Counted from the first letter of the stretch, positions 43,374-54,607 are shown. The stretch: 64,000 bases of DNA from Pelagibacterium halotolerans B2 (GCF_000230555.1 NC_016078.1:1240001-1304000); one strand, 5' to 3'. A program made the numbers and translations. Notes: a model not told the origin generated them from the letters alone.

Positions 43374-43922
43374 ATGTCCATGCTCAAAACGTCGCTGCTT
43401 GCCGCAGCCGCAACTCTCGCAATCGCTTCGGCTGCCCAGGCCGCCGATCCGGTTATGCCCGCTCCCGTCATGCCGGTCGCCCCGGTTGTCGATCCCGTCT
43501 TCGATTGGTCCGGCTTCTATGCCGGTGTTCGCGTCGGCGGCCAGAACGACACGGTCGATACCGACTGGCTCGTCGGTGGTGAACTCGGCGTCAACGCACA
43601 GTGGGACATGTTCGTCCTCGGTGCCGAAGCCGCTGTTGATGCCGTCTTCGGCACGCCCGATACCTATGCCTACGGTGAAATCACCACCCGCGCCGGTGTC
43701 GCGTTCTCCGAAGTCCTGCTGTACGGCACCGTCGGTTACGGTTCCGACTTCGATGCCGCTGGTGGTCCTGGCGATCACATCCTGGCCGGTGTCGGTGTTG
43801 AATTTGCCGCCACTGACAGCGTGTCGGTCGACGGCCGTTATGTCTATGGTTGGGAACAGTCGGGTGCCGTTGGCGCCAACGACATCCACAAGTTCACCAT
43901 CGGCGCGAACTTCCACTTCTAG
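43374..43922 (+). CDS. Small outer-membrane beta-barrel protein 2
   Basis: 182-aa paralogue of the preceding gene, with signal peptide (cleavage near AQA-ADPV). It shares the FDWSGFYAGVRVGG start, the DHILAGVGVEFAATD region and the C-terminal DIHKFTIGANFHF; the match to paralogue 1 is close along the barrel. GTGAGG precedes the ATG. It has its own terminator (44039-44068), so the copies are separate transcription units and could be expressed under different conditions. Confidence 0.9.
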   Translation: MSMLKTSLLAAAATLAIASAAQAADPVMPAPVMPVAPVVDPVFDWSGFYAGVRVGGQNDTVDTDWLVGGELGVNAQWDMFVLGAEAAVDAVFGTPDTYAYGEITTRAGVAFSEVLLYGTVGYGSDFDAAGGPGDHILAGVGVEFAATDSVSVDGRYVYGWEQSGAVGANDIHKFTIGANFHF

Positions 43923-44261
43923 GATCGGGGCGCGGCCGGTTCGGCCGCGCGCTCAACCCTGGAGATCAGTGTGGCCGCATTCGGCCGCATGGCTGGCAAG
44001 GCGGGGGCAGCGTCAGCCAATATCAGATCTCGAAAAAGCGGTCCGGCATTTGCCGGGCCGTTTTTTTTGGTGCCAATGTTGGGCAATTTGAGGGGGCAAC
44101 ATCGCTCAAGTCCATAGATTTTGGCGCCATTGTTGCCCACGATTCTGCGGCGGGGCAGGGGTGCAATTTTAGTAAAGTCTTATCCATGTCGATAAGCTTT
44201 GCTTGAGGCTCGCGCGGTCACCGCAATAATGGCGTCAATTAACCTTAATGGAGTGACGCCG
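43923..44261 (+). other. Intergenic region between outer-membrane genes 2 and 3
   Basis: Contains the terminator at 44039-44068, one TTGGGCAA copy at 44079-44086, and the ribosome site GGAG at 44250-44253 of gene 3. No further gene is seen. Confidence 0.6.
44039..44068 (+). terminator. Terminator of outer-membrane gene 2
   Basis: CGGTCCGGCA (44039-44048) pairs with TGCCGGGCCG (44051-44060) with one G-U pair, followed by eight T. Confidence 0.92.
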
Positions 44262-44765
44262 ATGTCTTTCGCTGTTCGCATGGCGGCCGTTCTCATTGCC
44301 GGCACGGCCCTTGCCGGTCATGCAAATGCCCAGGATTACGGGCCCTACGGCCTGACCGGAACGGGCTATGGCTTTGATTGGAATGGCTTTTATGCTGGTG
44401 TTTACGGCGGCGGCGTTCCCTTCGGCACGACGTCGTGGAACACCGGCATCTTCTCGGGCGTCAACGTAACCATCGACACCGCCGTCGTCGGCGTCGAGGC
44501 CCAGTTGGGCGCCGATTTCGCTGGCAGCAACTCCATAGACGCCCTGGTTCTGGGCAAGGGCGGCGTCTCGCTCGGCGAAGCCCTCGTCTATGCCACCGGC
44601 GGCCCCGGCATCGTCTCCGGCGATTTCGGCTACGCCCTTGGCGGCGGCGCGGAGTACGGTTTCACCGACTATATGAGCGTCCGAGGCGAAATCCTGGGTA
44701 CAGGCGCCTGGGGCTCGATGCCCTCCGACATGCGGGTCACTGCCGGTCTGGCCTTCCATCTCTGA
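44262..44765 (+). CDS. Small outer-membrane beta-barrel protein 3
   Basis: 167-aa relative of the two preceding proteins, with signal peptide (cleavage near ANA-QDYG). It keeps FDWNGFYAGVYGGG and ends in FHL, but is shorter and more diverged, with glycine-rich turns (GGAEYGFTDYMSVRGE). ATG 44262 has GGAG 8 bases upstream. All three are probably products of tandem duplication. Confidence 0.85.
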   Translation: MSFAVRMAAVLIAGTALAGHANAQDYGPYGLTGTGYGFDWNGFYAGVYGGGVPFGTTSWNTGIFSGVNVTIDTAVVGVEAQLGADFAGSNSIDALVLGKGGVSLGEALVYATGGPGIVSGDFGYALGGGAEYGFTDYMSVRGEILGTGAWGSMPSDMRVTAGLAFHL

Positions 44766-44924
44766 ACCGAGGGCGCCCGACGCCGCCGGTCTCGTAAAAG
44801 TGTTCGGTTCAAGCCGGTGCCCGCTGACGGGCGCTGGCCGCCCGCGCTTGCCCGTTCAGCCGGTCCCGGCGGGGCAGGCGCCCGTGTATTAAAACATGAA
44901 TAGAACAGTCAGTTTTATCTCCCC

Positions 44925-44952
44925 TTGAAACCACTTGGGGGCTGGGTTAAGC
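44925..44952 (+). promoter_or_regulatory. Possible promoter of the nuo operon
   Basis: TTGAAA (44925-44930), 16-base spacer, TTAAGC (44947-44952), about 80 bases before nuoA. The -10 is weak. No other gene is seen in 44766-45034. Confidence 0.3.
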
Positions 44953-45034
44953 CCTCTGCCAAGACAGGGGCTCGGATAGCCGCGAGTCCTTTCGCTCGGC
45001 TCCCAACCGGGCTCTATTGAAGGCTTGGCTGTCA

Positions 45035-45400
45035 ATGAACGAACTGCTCAGCGCTTATCTGCCGATCTTGATTTTTGTGGGGCTCGCCGCCGTTATCGGA
45101 CTGGCGCTTCTGGTCGCTCCCTTCCTCATCGCCGTGAAGCGCCCCGACCCCGAAAAGGTCTCCGCCTACGAATGTGGTTTCGTCGCCTTTGACGACGCGC
45201 GCATGAAGTTTGATGTGCGCTTCTATCTCGTTGCGATTCTGTTCATCATCTTCGATCTTGAAGTGGCGTTCCTTTTCCCCTGGGCCGTGGCGTTCGGGGA
45301 AGTCGGCTGGTATGGCTTCTGGTCGATGATGATTTTCTTGGGGGTTCTCACCGTCGGCTTTATCTATGAATGGCGCAAAGGTGCTCTGGAATGGGATTGA
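45035..45400 (+). CDS. nuoA: NADH-quinone oxidoreductase subunit A
   Basis: Small membrane subunit of complex I, 121 aa with three helices. It has the conserved loop [22 protein letters not shown], whose cysteine lies near the quinone site, and [28 protein letters not shown] 45035 gives the usual family length; TTG 45017 is in frame but less likely. First gene of the 14-gene operon; overlaps nuoB by 10 bases. Confidence 0.95.
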   Translation: MNELLSAYLPILIFVGLAAVIGLALLVAPFLIAVKRPDPEKVSAYECGFVAFDDARMKFDVRFYLVAILFIIFDLEVAFLFPWAVAFGEVGWYGFWSMMIFLGVLTVGFIYEWRKGALEWD

Positions 45401-45969
45401 GCGACAACAATACTTTGGTTGCACCCCGGCCGCGCGGCGTTATCGACCCTGCGACCAGCCTGCCTGTCGGCGCGACCGATCCGTACTACGTCGAAATCAA
45501 CAACGAGCTCGCCGATAAGGGCTTTCTCGTTACCTCGACAGATGAACTCATCAACTGGGCCCGCACCGGCTCGCTGATGTGGATGACCTTCGGCCTGGCC
45601 TGTTGCGCTGTGGAAATGATGCAGATGTCGATGCCGCGCTACGATTGCGAGCGCTTCGGCTTCGCCCCACGTGCATCCCCGCGCCAGTCGGACGTGATGA
45701 TCGTTGCAGGCACGCTGACCAACAAGATGGCTCCGGCACTGCGCAAGGTCTACGACCAGATGCCCGAGCCGCGCTACGTCATTTCAATGGGTAGCTGCGC
45801 CAATGGTGGCGGCTATTATCACTATTCCTATTCGGTGGTTCGTGGTTGCGACCGCGTAGTGCCGGTCGATATCTACGTCCCCGGCTGCCCGCCGACCGCC
45901 GAAGCACTGCTTTATGGCGTGCTGCTTCTGCAAAAGAAGATCCGGCGCACCGGAACCATCGAGCGATAA
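45391..45969 (+). CDS. nuoB: NADH-quinone oxidoreductase subunit B
   Basis: Hydrophilic subunit carrying cluster N2, 192 aa. Ligand cysteines are seen in [21 protein letters not shown] and [16 protein letters not shown]. The segment [13 protein letters not shown] ([19 protein letters not shown]) follows the first pair. ATG 45391 lies within the end of nuoA, so the two are coupled. N2 passes electrons to ubiquinone. Confidence 0.97.
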   Translation: MGLSDNNTLVAPRPRGVIDPATSLPVGATDPYYVEINNELADKGFLVTSTDELINWARTGSLMWMTFGLACCAVEMMQMSMPRYDCERFGFAPRASPRQSDVMIVAGTLTNKMAPALRKVYDQMPEPRYVISMGSCANGGGYYHYSYSVVRGCDRVVPVDIYVPGCPPTAEALLYGVLLLQKKIRRTGTIER

Positions 45970-45978
45970 GGCCAATCA

Positions 45979-46581
45979 ATGGAAGACGCTCTTTCTGAAC
46001 TCGGCGAGTACATTGCGCTCAAGCTGGGCGAAGCGCTTGATGGGTACAACGTCGCCTATGGCGAGTTGACGCTTGAGGCGAAGCCCGACGCGATTCTCAA
46101 CGTCATGCGCACACTGCGCGATGATCCGCGCTGCCAGTTCATTTCCATAATTGACGTGTGTGGCGTCGACTATCCCGAGCGCGCCCAGCGCTTTGATGTC
46201 GTCTATCACTTGCTCAGCCCGCAGCAGAATCTCCGCATTCGCGTACGGGTCGTGACTGACGAGGTGACACCCGTTCCCTCCATCACCGGCGTTTTCCCCG
46301 GGGCGGACTGGTTCGAGCGCGAAGCCTACGACCTTTACGGTATCCTGTTCTCCGGTCACCACGATTTGCGCCGCATCCTGACCGACTACGGCTTTGACGG
46401 CCATCCGCTGCGCAAGGATTTCCCGCTGACCGGCTTTGTCGAGGTCCGCTATGACGAAGAGCGCAAGCGTGTCGTCTACGAGCCCGTCAAGCTGGCGCAG
46501 GAATTTCGGAATTTCGATTACCTTTCGCCATGGGAAGGCACCGATTACGTGCTGCCCGGCGACGAGAAGGCCAAGCAATGA
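45979..46581 (+). CDS. nuoC: NADH-quinone oxidoreductase subunit C
   Basis: 30 kDa-type subunit of the peripheral arm, 200 aa, separate from NuoD (not the fused NuoCD of enterobacteria). Signature: [19 protein letters not shown] followed by [19 protein letters not shown]. It ends overlapping nuoD by 4 bases (ATGA). Confidence 0.97.
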   Translation: MEDALSELGEYIALKLGEALDGYNVAYGELTLEAKPDAILNVMRTLRDDPRCQFISIIDVCGVDYPERAQRFDVVYHLLSPQQNLRIRVRVVTDEVTPVPSITGVFPGADWFEREAYDLYGILFSGHHDLRRILTDYGFDGHPLRKDFPLTGFVEVRYDEERKRVVYEPVKLAQEFRNFDYLSPWEGTDYVLPGDEKAKQ

Positions 46582-47768
46582 CCGAGCACGACGTCCGCAC
46601 GTTCAACATCAACTTTGGCCCGCAACACCCCGCGGCGCATGGCGTTCTGCGACTTGTTCTCGAGCTCGACGGTGAAGTTGTCGAGCGCGTTGATCCCCAT
46701 GTCGGCCTCCTGCATCGCGGCACCGAAAAGCTGATCGAGGCCAAGACCTATCTCCAGGCCGTACCCTATTTCGACCGCCTCGATTACGTGGCGCCGATGA
46801 ACCAGGAACACGCCTTTGCCCTGGCTGTCGAAAAGCTCTTGGGAATCGAAGTGCCGTTCCGCGGGCAACTCATTCGCGTGCTCTATTCCGAAATCGGGCG
46901 TATTCTCTCGCACATGCTCAACGTCACAACCCAGGCATTGGACGTTGGCGCGCTCACTCCCCCGCTTTGGGGATTCGAGCAGCGCGAGCAGCTCATGGTC
47001 TTTTATGAGCGCGCCTCCGGCTCCCGCATGCACGCCGCTTTCATTCGGCCCGGCGGCGTCCATCAGGACCTGCCGCAGGACTTGATCGACGATATCGCCA
47101 AATTCACCGAGACCTTTCCAAAGGCGCTCGACGACCTCGATCAGCTCATCACCGGCAATCGCATCTTCAAACAGCGCAACGTGGACATTGCCACCGTTTC
47201 GCTCGAGGACGCATGGGCCTGGGGTTTTTCGGGCGTCATGGTGCGCGGCTCGGGTGCGGCATGGGATTTGCGTAAAAGTCAGCCCTATGAATGCTACGAC
47301 CAGCTCGAATTCGACATTCCGGTGGGCAAAAACGGCGATTGCTACGACCGTTACCTCATCCGCATGGAAGAGATGCGCCAGTCCAATTCGATCATGCGCC
47401 AGTGCGTCGATCTGCTCAACACGCCCGAAGGGCAGGGGCCGGTCTCCACAATGGATGGCAAGGTGGTCCCGCCCAAACGCGGCGAGATGAAGCGCTCCAT
47501 GGAAGCGCTCATCCATCACTTCAAACTCTACACCGAAGGCTTCCGTGTGCCTGAGGGAGAGGTTTACGCAGCCGTTGAAGCGCCTAAGGGCGAGTTCGGC
47601 GTCTATCTGGTGTCCGATGGCACCAACAAGCCGTATCGCTGCAAGATTCGCGCCCCCGGGTTCGCGCATCTGCAAGCCATGGATTTTCTCTGTCGCGGGC
47701 ACCTTCTGGCCGACGTTTCGGCCATCCTCGGATCCCTCGACATCGTGTTCGGAGAGGTTGATCGCTGA
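46578..47768 (+). CDS. nuoD: NADH-quinone oxidoreductase subunit D
   Basis: 49 kDa-type subunit forming the quinone pocket with NuoB, 396 aa. It starts with [20 protein letters not shown], has [14 protein letters not shown] and the C-terminal DIVFGEVDR ending. ATG 46578 overlaps the nuoC stop. The stop overlaps nuoE by one base (TGATG). Confidence 0.97.
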   Translation: MTEHDVRTFNINFGPQHPAAHGVLRLVLELDGEVVERVDPHVGLLHRGTEKLIEAKTYLQAVPYFDRLDYVAPMNQEHAFALAVEKLLGIEVPFRGQLIRVLYSEIGRILSHMLNVTTQALDVGALTPPLWGFEQREQLMVFYERASGSRMHAAFIRPGGVHQDLPQDLIDDIAKFTETFPKALDDLDQLITGNRIFKQRNVDIATVSLEDAWAWGFSGVMVRGSGAAWDLRKSQPYECYDQLEFDIPVGKNGDCYDRYLIRMEEMRQSNSIMRQCVDLLNTPEGQGPVSTMDGKVVPPKRGEMKRSMEALIHHFKLYTEGFRVPEGEVYAAVEAPKGEFGVYLVSDGTNKPYRCKIRAPGFAHLQAMDFLCRGHLLADVSAILGSLDIVFGEVDR

Positions 47769-48994
47769 TGAGCGTGCGTCGCCTTGCAGAAGAAACTGTC
47801 CAGCCCGCAAGCTTTTCCTTTTCCAAGGAAAATACTGCCTGGGCAAGAAAACGCATCGCCATGTATCCGGCTGGCCGGCAGCAGTCGGCGGTCATTCCGC
47901 TGCTTATGCGTGCGCAGGAACAGGATGGTTGGGTATCGCGCGCGACGATCGAATCGGTCGCGCAGATGCTCGATATGCCCTATATCCGGGTTCTGGAGGT
48001 TGCGACGTTCTACACTCAGTTCCAGCTCCAGCCGGTCGGGTCCCGCGCGCATATCCAGGTGTGTGGTACCACCCCCTGTATGCTGCGCGGCGCAGAAGAC
48101 ATCCGCGCCGTCTGCCAGAAGCACATTCATGCCGAACCGCACCATCTCAACGACGATGGAACCATGAGTTGGGAAGAGGTCGAATGCGCCGGGGCTTGCG
48201 TCAACGCGCCAATGGTGACCATCGGCTTTGATACCTATGAAGATCTGACGCCCGAGCGCTTCGAGGAAATCCTGATCGCCTTCCGCGATGGAAAGGGCGA
48301 TACGGTTCCGACCGGTCCGCAGAATGGCCGGAAGTTCTCCGCGCCGCTCGACGGACAGGTGACGCTGCTCGAAGATCCGACCAAAGCCCCGCCCCATCAG
48401 GATGCCGGTCGTGTTGAGGGAAAGGCGAAGGCCACAAAGCCCGGCCGCAAGCAGGAGATCGACGAGGAAGCCGCGCCAGCCATCAAAGGGCCGTCCGGTT
48501 CCGGCAAGGTTTCGGAGGCTGAGGCCGTCTCGGCAGAGAAAAAGGCCGCCGGCCCTGCAAAACGCAAGCCAGGTCAGGCTGGCCGCGAAGGCGCAACCGG
48601 CGCTGAATCTCCTGCCGTAGAAAAGACGGGCAGCGAAACGGGCCAGAAGACCAAGACGACAAGCCGCTCCCCGGGCAAACAGCAGGAAGCGGTTGCAACA
48701 TCCGCCGGCACGACTCCCGACAGCGCCCCATTGTTTACGCCGCCGGAAGGCACTGCCGACGATCTCAAGCTCATTTCTGGGGTCGGTCCGGTGATCGAGC
48801 GTAAGCTCAACGATCTGGGTATCAAGCAATATGCACAGGTCGCGGCATTCACTGACGCCGAGGTCGATCAGGTCGATGCCGTGCTCAATTTCAAGGGCCG
48901 CATCGCACGCGACAACTGGAAGGGCCAGGCAAAGGCGCTGGCCGACGGTGGCGTCGACGAATATGTCCGCGTCTTCGGCAAGAAGCCGCGCTAG
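47768..48994 (+). CDS. nuoE: NADH-quinone oxidoreductase subunit E with C-terminal extension
   Basis: 24 kDa-type subunit binding one [2Fe-2S] cluster (N1a), 408 aa, about twice the size of the E. coli protein. The thioredoxin-like domain (residues about 20-180) has [14 protein letters not shown] and [10 protein letters not shown] with the four cluster cysteines. Then comes a low-complexity linker rich in K, P, A and E (about 195-325), and a C-terminal helix-hairpin-helix-like domain ([20 protein letters not shown], then [19 protein letters not shown]). That tail also occurs in other alphaproteobacterial proteins, such as some L21 proteins. Its role is unknown. Confidence 0.95.
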   Translation: MSVRRLAEETVQPASFSFSKENTAWARKRIAMYPAGRQQSAVIPLLMRAQEQDGWVSRATIESVAQMLDMPYIRVLEVATFYTQFQLQPVGSRAHIQVCGTTPCMLRGAEDIRAVCQKHIHAEPHHLNDDGTMSWEEVECAGACVNAPMVTIGFDTYEDLTPERFEEILIAFRDGKGDTVPTGPQNGRKFSAPLDGQVTLLEDPTKAPPHQDAGRVEGKAKATKPGRKQEIDEEAAPAIKGPSGSGKVSEAEAVSAEKKAAGPAKRKPGQAGREGATGAESPAVEKTGSETGQKTKTTSRSPGKQQEAVATSAGTTPDSAPLFTPPEGTADDLKLISGVGPVIERKLNDLGIKQYAQVAAFTDAEVDQVDAVLNFKGRIARDNWKGQAKALADGGVDEYVRVFGKKPR

Positions 48995-49006
48995 GGGATT
49001 TGATCG

Positions 49007-50314
49007 ATGCTTACGGATCAGGATCGCATTTTCACAAATCTCTACGGCCAAGGCGATTGGGGCCTTGAGGGAGCACGTCGCCGCGGCTCGTGGAATGGTA
49101 CGAAGGATTTGCTCGACCAAGGCCGCGATTGGCTGACCAACGAGGTCAAGGCCTCCGGTCTGCGCGGTCGTGGCGGCGCAGGTTTTTCAACCGGCCTGAA
49201 ATGGTCGTTTATGCCCAAGGTCAATGACGGTCGCCCTCACTACCTCGTCGTCAACGCCGACGAATCCGAGCCGGGCACATGCAAGGACCGCGAAATCCTC
49301 CGTCACGACCCGCACCATCTGATCGAAGGCTGTTTGATCGCCGGCCGCGCCATGGATGCTCACGCCGCCTATATCTACGTGCGCGGCGAGTTCATGCGCG
49401 AACGCCACCGGCTCGAGGCCGCCGTGCAACAGGCTTACGACGCAAAGCTCATTGGCAAAAACAACATTCACGGTTGGGACTTCGACATCATCGTCCACCA
49501 TGGCGCCGGCGCCTATATTTGCGGCGAGGAAACCGCGCTGCTCGAATCCCTCGAGGGCAAGAAGGGCCAACCCCGCCTGAAGCCGCCATTCCCCGCCGGC
49601 ATGGGGCTTTATGGCTGCCCGACCACCGTCAACAACGTCGAATCCATCGCTGTCGTGCCGGAAATCCTGCGCCGCGGTGCATCCTGGTTCGCAGGGCTGG
49701 GCCGTGACAACAACACCGGCACCAAGCTCTTCTGCGTCTCCGGCCATGTCAACAATCCGGCGACCTTCGAAGAAGAGATGGGCACTCCGTTCGACGTGCT
49801 GATCGAAAAGCATTGCGGCGGCATTCGCGGCGGCTGGGACAATCTGCTGGCCGTCATCCCCGGCGGCTCGTCGGTGCCCTGCGTGCCCGGCGAGAAGATC
49901 AAATCCGCGCATATGGATTTCGATGGTTTGCGCGAAGTCGGCTCCTCGCTTGGCACCGCCGCCGTGATCGTCATGGACAAGTCCACCGATATCATTAAGG
50001 CCATCTGGCGCCTTTCGGCTTTCTACAAGCACGAGAGCTGCGGCCAGTGCACGCCGTGCCGCGAAGGTACGGGCTGGATGATGCGGGTGATGGAGCGCAT
50101 GGTGCGCGGCGAAGCGCAAAAGCGCGAGATCGACATGCTGTTTGCCGTCACCAAGCAGGTTGAGGGCCACACGATCTGCGCTCTGGGCGATGCCGCGGCA
50201 TGGCCGATCCAGGGTTTGATCCGCAATTTCCGTCCCGTGATCGAAGCGCGGATCGACGCATACACCTACAAGTCCACCACCGATGGCGCCGTGCCCTCGG
50301 TTGCGGCGGAGTAA
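49007..50314 (+). CDS. nuoF: NADH-quinone oxidoreductase subunit F
   Basis: 51 kDa-type subunit, 435 aa, that binds NADH, FMN and cluster N3. The FMN/NADH glycine-rich region is [16 protein letters not shown]; the cluster cysteines are in [15 protein letters not shown] and a later C ([10 protein letters not shown]). ATG 49007 lies 12 bases after the nuoE stop. Electrons enter complex I here. Confidence 0.97.
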   Translation: MLTDQDRIFTNLYGQGDWGLEGARRRGSWNGTKDLLDQGRDWLTNEVKASGLRGRGGAGFSTGLKWSFMPKVNDGRPHYLVVNADESEPGTCKDREILRHDPHHLIEGCLIAGRAMDAHAAYIYVRGEFMRERHRLEAAVQQAYDAKLIGKNNIHGWDFDIIVHHGAGAYICGEETALLESLEGKKGQPRLKPPFPAGMGLYGCPTTVNNVESIAVVPEILRRGASWFAGLGRDNNTGTKLFCVSGHVNNPATFEEEMGTPFDVLIEKHCGGIRGGWDNLLAVIPGGSSVPCVPGEKIKSAHMDFDGLREVGSSLGTAAVIVMDKSTDIIKAIWRLSAFYKHESCGQCTPCREGTGWMMRVMERMVRGEAQKREIDMLFAVTKQVEGHTICALGDAAAWPIQGLIRNFRPVIEARIDAYTYKSTTDGAVPSVAAE

Positions 50315-50320
50315 GAACGA

Positions 50321-52414
50321 ATGGCGCAAATCAAGGTCGATGGCGAACTGATCGAAGTTCCCGATCACTTCACGCTGATGCAGGCCGCCGAGGCGGCCGG
50401 CGCGGAAATCCCGCGCTTCTGCTACCACGAGCGTCTGTCGGTGGCGGGCAACTGCCGCATGTGTCTGGTTGAAGTTAAGGGTGGGCCGCCCAAGCCCCAG
50501 GCAAGCTGCGCCATGAGCGTACGCGATCTGCGGCCGGGCCCGAACGGCGAAGCGCCCGAAATGTTCACCAACACGCCCATGGTCAAAAAGGCCCGTGAAG
50601 GCGTGATGGAATTCCTGCTCATCAACCATCCTCTCGATTGCCCGATCTGCGATCAGGGTGGCGAGTGCGATCTGCAGGATCAGGCCATGGCCTATGGCGT
50701 GGATACATCCCGCTATTGGGAGAACAAGCGCGCCGTCGAAAACAAGCACATCGGCCCCTTGGTCAAGACGATCATGAACCGGTGCATTCACTGCACCCGC
50801 TGCGTACGCTTCACCACCGAAGTGGCTGGCGTTTCGGAATTGGGCCTGATCGGTCGCGGTGAGGACGCAGAGATTACGTCGTACCTCGAACAGTCGATGA
50901 CCAGTGAATTGCAGGGCAATGTCATCGATCTCTGCCCGGTTGGGGCGTTGACCTCCAAACCCTATGCCTTCCAGGCCCGTCCCTGGGAACTCAACAAGAC
51001 CGAATCCATCGACGTCATGGATGCTGTCGGCTCCAACATCCGGGTCGATTCCCGTGGCGGCGAAGTCATGCGCGTCCTGCCGCGCATTCATGAGGGCATC
51101 AACGAGGAATGGATTTCCGACAAGACCCGTTTCATCTGGGATGGTCTGCGCACCCAGCGTCTCGACCGCCCCTATGTGCGCAAGAGCAAAAAGCTTCAGG
51201 CCGCATCCTGGAATGAAGCTTTCGCCGCGGTCGCAGCGCTGGTCAAAACCGCCGAGCCGGGCCGCATTGGCGCCATCGCGGGCGATCTGGCCGGTGTTGA
51301 GGAAATGTATGCCCTCAAGGCCCTCATGGCGTCCCTCGGCTCGACCAATATCGATGCTCGTCCCGCCGGTTCGGCGCTCGACCCGAAAAAGGGCAGGGGG
51401 TCGTATGTCTTCAATCCCACCATCGCCGGGATCGAACAGGCAGACGCTATCCTGATCATTGGCGCAAATCCGCGCCGCGAGGCTGCACTGGTCAATGCCC
51501 GCATCCGCAAGGCGTGGCGCGCTGGCGGCGTGGAAATCGGCGTGATCGGCGAAGCCGCCGATCTGACCTATGATTATGCCCATCTCGGTGCCGGCATCGA
51601 CACCCTGTCCGATCTCGCTTCGGGCAAGGGCAGCTTTGCCAAAGTGCTCAAGAATGCCCAGCGCCCCATCGTCATCGTCGGTGAGGGTGCAGTGACGGGT
51701 GCATCCGCAAAGAATGTTCTCGGACTTGCCACGCAGATCGCCAAGACCGCCGGCGCGTTGAACGCGGATTGGAACGGCTTTGCGGTCCTGCACAACGCAG
51801 CCTCGCGGGTCGGCGCCCTCGATATCGGATTTGTTCCCGGACGAGGCGGGCTCGATACCGCGGGCATGCTCAAGGCCGCTGGCGCCGGAAAGCTCGATGT
51901 TCTCTTCGTGCTTGGCGCCGATCAAATCGACATGTCCGCACTTGGCGAAACCAAAGTTGTTTACATCGGAACGCACGGCGACGCAGGCGCACACCGCGCC
52001 GACGTCATCCTGCCCGCTGCTACCTACACCGAAAAATCGGCGACCTACGTCAACACCGAGGGCCGCGTGCAGATGACCGCGCGGGCGGTTTTCGCACCGG
52101 GCGATGCCAAGGAAGACTGGGCGATCCTGCGGGCGCTTTCGTCGGTTCTTGGCCAGCCTTTGCCATTTGACTCGCTTTCGGCCCTTCGTGCCCGGCTTTA
52201 TGGGGAATATCCCCATCTTGCCCAGCTCGATGCCATTGCACCGGGCAGGGCATCCGATGTATCCGCTCTGGCAGATACTGCAGCGCCGAAGTCGACCTAC
52301 GCCCTGATCTCTCCGATCGGCGACTTCTACCTCACCAACCCCATAGCGCGTGCGTCAGCCGTAATGGCCGAATGCTCGCAGCTCATGTCGGGTCTGAAAC
52401 AGGCCGCGGAGTAA
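50321..52414 (+). CDS. nuoG: NADH-quinone oxidoreductase subunit G
   Basis: 75 kDa-type subunit with several iron-sulfur clusters, 697 aa. The N-terminal ferredoxin domain has RFCYHERLSVAGNCRMC; then the His-Cys site CPICDQGGECDLQDQAM and the CIHCTRCVRF region; the C-terminal half is a molybdopterin-oxidoreductase-like domain without the cofactor. It starts 6 bases after nuoF. Confidence 0.97.
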   Translation: MAQIKVDGELIEVPDHFTLMQAAEAAGAEIPRFCYHERLSVAGNCRMCLVEVKGGPPKPQASCAMSVRDLRPGPNGEAPEMFTNTPMVKKAREGVMEFLLINHPLDCPICDQGGECDLQDQAMAYGVDTSRYWENKRAVENKHIGPLVKTIMNRCIHCTRCVRFTTEVAGVSELGLIGRGEDAEITSYLEQSMTSELQGNVIDLCPVGALTSKPYAFQARPWELNKTESIDVMDAVGSNIRVDSRGGEVMRVLPRIHEGINEEWISDKTRFIWDGLRTQRLDRPYVRKSKKLQAASWNEAFAAVAALVKTAEPGRIGAIAGDLAGVEEMYALKALMASLGSTNIDARPAGSALDPKKGRGSYVFNPTIAGIEQADAILIIGANPRREAALVNARIRKAWRAGGVEIGVIGEAADLTYDYAHLGAGIDTLSDLASGKGSFAKVLKNAQRPIVIVGEGAVTGASAKNVLGLATQIAKTAGALNADWNGFAVLHNAASRVGALDIGFVPGRGGLDTAGMLKAAGAGKLDVLFVLGADQIDMSALGETKVVYIGTHGDAGAHRADVILPAATYTEKSATYVNTEGRVQMTARAVFAPGDAKEDWAILRALSSVLGQPLPFDSLSALRARLYGEYPHLAQLDAIAPGRASDVSALADTAAPKSTYALISPIGDFYLTNPIARASAVMAECSQLMSGLKQAAE

Positions 52415-52423
52415 GGCAGCGAT

Positions 52424-53521
52424 ATGGACTGGATTGTATACGCGCTCGACTATCTGCTCGGTGCCCCGATCCTCGGGTTGGGCACCATGGTCGGGTTTGT
52501 CTGGAAGGCGCTATTGCTGCTGGTGACCCTTCTGGTGTTCACCGCCTACGTCCTGCTGGCCGACCGCAAGATTTGGGCCGCTGTCCAGATTCGCCGGGGC
52601 CCCAACGTGGTGGGCGCCTTCGGCCTGTTCCAGAGCTTCGCAGACCTTCTCAAATTCGTCTTCAAAGAACCGCTGATTCCGGCTGGTGCCGACAAAGCGG
52701 TCTTTCTTCTCGCACCGCTTGTCAGCGTGCTCCTGGCCCTTTCGGCCTGGGCCGTCGTGCCGGTCGCCGAGGGCTGGGCGCTGGCCGATATCAATATCGG
52801 CATCCTCTATATCTTTGCGATCTCCTCGCTCGGCGTCTATGGCATCATCATGGGCGGCTGGGCATCGAACTCGAAATATCCGTTTCTGGGCGCCCTGCGT
52901 TCCGCTGCGCAGATGGTGTCCTACGAAGTCTCCATCGGCTTTGTTATCGTGACGGTTCTGCTTTGCGTCGGATCGCTCAATCTGACCCATATCGTGATGG
53001 CGCAGCAGGCCGGTGGCCTGGCCCATATTCTCGGCGTGCCTTGGCTGACCTTCTTGAACTGGTTCTGGCTGCCGCTGTTCCCGATGTTCGTTATCTTTTT
53101 CATTTCGGCCCTCGCCGAAACGAACCGCCCGCCCTTCGATCTTCCCGAAGCCGAATCCGAACTCGTCGCCGGCTTCATGGTGGAATATGGCTCGACCCCT
53201 TACATGATGTTCATGCTGGGCGAATACGTGTCGATCATTCTGATGTGCGCGCTCACCACCATCCTGTTCCTGGGTGGCTGGACCGCGCCGATCGATCTGC
53301 CTCCCTTCACCTGGATCCCGGGCGTCGTATGGTTCGTTCTCAAGCTCTCGCTGGTCTTTTTCATGTTCGCCATGGTGAAGGCCTTCGTCCCCCGTTACCG
53401 CTATGACCAGTTGATGCGTCTGGGTTGGAAAGTCTTCCTGCCGATCTCGCTGGTCATGATTGTTGTCGTTGCCTTTGTTCTCCAGCTCACGGGCTGGGGC
53501 TGGCACGGCGGTATGGCATAA
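52424..53521 (+). CDS. nuoH: NADH-quinone oxidoreductase subunit H
   Basis: Membrane subunit next to the quinone site, 365 aa with eight helices. Signatures: [19 protein letters not shown] and [20 protein letters not shown], with the charged loop that couples quinone reduction to proton pumping. Starts 9 bases after nuoG. Confidence 0.97.
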   Translation: MDWIVYALDYLLGAPILGLGTMVGFVWKALLLLVTLLVFTAYVLLADRKIWAAVQIRRGPNVVGAFGLFQSFADLLKFVFKEPLIPAGADKAVFLLAPLVSVLLALSAWAVVPVAEGWALADINIGILYIFAISSLGVYGIIMGGWASNSKYPFLGALRSAAQMVSYEVSIGFVIVTVLLCVGSLNLTHIVMAQQAGGLAHILGVPWLTFLNWFWLPLFPMFVIFFISALAETNRPPFDLPEAESELVAGFMVEYGSTPYMMFMLGEYVSIILMCALTTILFLGGWTAPIDLPPFTWIPGVVWFVLKLSLVFFMFAMVKAFVPRYRYDQLMRLGWKVFLPISLVMIVVVAFVLQLTGWGWHGGMA

Positions 53522-53535
53522 GGAGAGAACCACAA

Positions 53536-54024
53536 ATGAAAGCCTTGCGGTTTCTCGACGCTCTGCTGCTCAGGGAGTTCGTATCGACCTTCTTTCTGGC
53601 CATGCGTTACTTTTTCGCGCCCAAGCCCACCATCAACTACCCGTTTGAAAAGGGCGAGGTTTCACCGCGCTTCCGGGGCGAGCACGCCCTGCGCCGCTAT
53701 CCCAATGGTGAAGAGCGCTGCATCGCCTGCAAGCTGTGCGAAGCGATCTGCCCGGCCCAGGCCATTACGATTGAAGCAGGCCCGCGCCAGAATGACGGCA
53801 CCCGACGCACGGTGCGTTACGACATCGACATGGTCAAATGCATCTATTGCGGCTTCTGCCAGGAAGCCTGCCCGGTAGATGCTATTGTTGAAGGCCCCAA
53901 TTTCGAATTTGCAACCGAGACGCGTGAGGAGCTCTACTTCTCCAAGGACCGTCTCCTGGCCAATGGCGACCGTTGGGAGCGTGAACTTGCTGCCAATATC
54001 GCCCTTGATGCACCGTACCGTTAG
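53536..54024 (+). CDS. nuoI: NADH-quinone oxidoreductase subunit I
   Basis: Peripheral subunit with two [4Fe-4S] clusters, 162 aa. The two ferredoxin motifs are [16 protein letters not shown] and [19 protein letters not shown] 53536 has AGGAGAG about 10 bases upstream. It passes electrons from NuoG to NuoB. Confidence 0.97.
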   Translation: MKALRFLDALLLREFVSTFFLAMRYFFAPKPTINYPFEKGEVSPRFRGEHALRRYPNGEERCIACKLCEAICPAQAITIEAGPRQNDGTRRTVRYDIDMVKCIYCGFCQEACPVDAIVEGPNFEFATETREELYFSKDRLLANGDRWERELAANIALDAPYR

Positions 54025-54033
54025 GAGCGACAG

Positions 54034-54597
54034 GTGACCTTGCCGCTGTTTTTCTTCTACCTGTTCTCGACCATCGTCGTTGCCTCGGCGATCATGGTGA
54101 TTTCCTCGCGAAATCCTGTGCACTCGGTGCTGTTTCTCATCCTGGCCTTCGTCAATGCGGCGGGCATCTTCATGCTGGCCGGGGCCGAGTTTCTGGCGCT
54201 TATTCTCATCGTGGTTTATGTCGGCGCAGTCGCCGTGTTGTTTCTGTTCGTCGTCATGATGCTCGACGTGGATTTCGCCGAACTGCGCAGGGGCATCCTT
54301 CAGTATGCACCCATCGGCGTCGTGGTGGGCGTGATCCTGCTGCTCGAGCTTTTGCTGGTCGCGGGCTCGGCGTATTTGGCGGAAAACACCCGCGCCCTCG
54401 GGCAGGTGCTCTACACAAACTACATTTATCTCTTCCAGGCATGCGGCCTCGTGCTTCTGGTGGCCATGATCGGAGCGATCGTTTTGACCCTGCGCCACAA
54501 GCCTAATGTCAAGCGTCAGGATATTGCCGCACAGGTGGCACGAACCAAGGCGACGGGCGTCGAAATCGTCAAGGTCGAGAGCGGAAAAGGGCTATAG
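54034..54597 (+). CDS. nuoJ: NADH-quinone oxidoreductase subunit J
   Basis: Membrane subunit of 187 aa with five helices; starts with GTG 54034 (GGAGCGACAG upstream). The conserved [16 protein letters not shown] and [17 protein letters not shown] mark the family; the pi-bulge helix lies in the latter. Confidence 0.95.
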   Translation: MTLPLFFFYLFSTIVVASAIMVISSRNPVHSVLFLILAFVNAAGIFMLAGAEFLALILIVVYVGAVAVLFLFVVMMLDVDFAELRRGILQYAPIGVVVGVILLLELLLVAGSAYLAENTRALGQVLYTNYIYLFQACGLVLLVAMIGAIVLTLRHKPNVKRQDIAAQVARTKATGVEIVKVESGKGL

Positions 54598-54607
54598 GGG
54601 GACTATG

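Noticed and set aside
49187..52216. Open frame of 1009 codons on the minus strand
   Set aside because: It is antisense to nuoF and nuoG, which are certain; no domain features.
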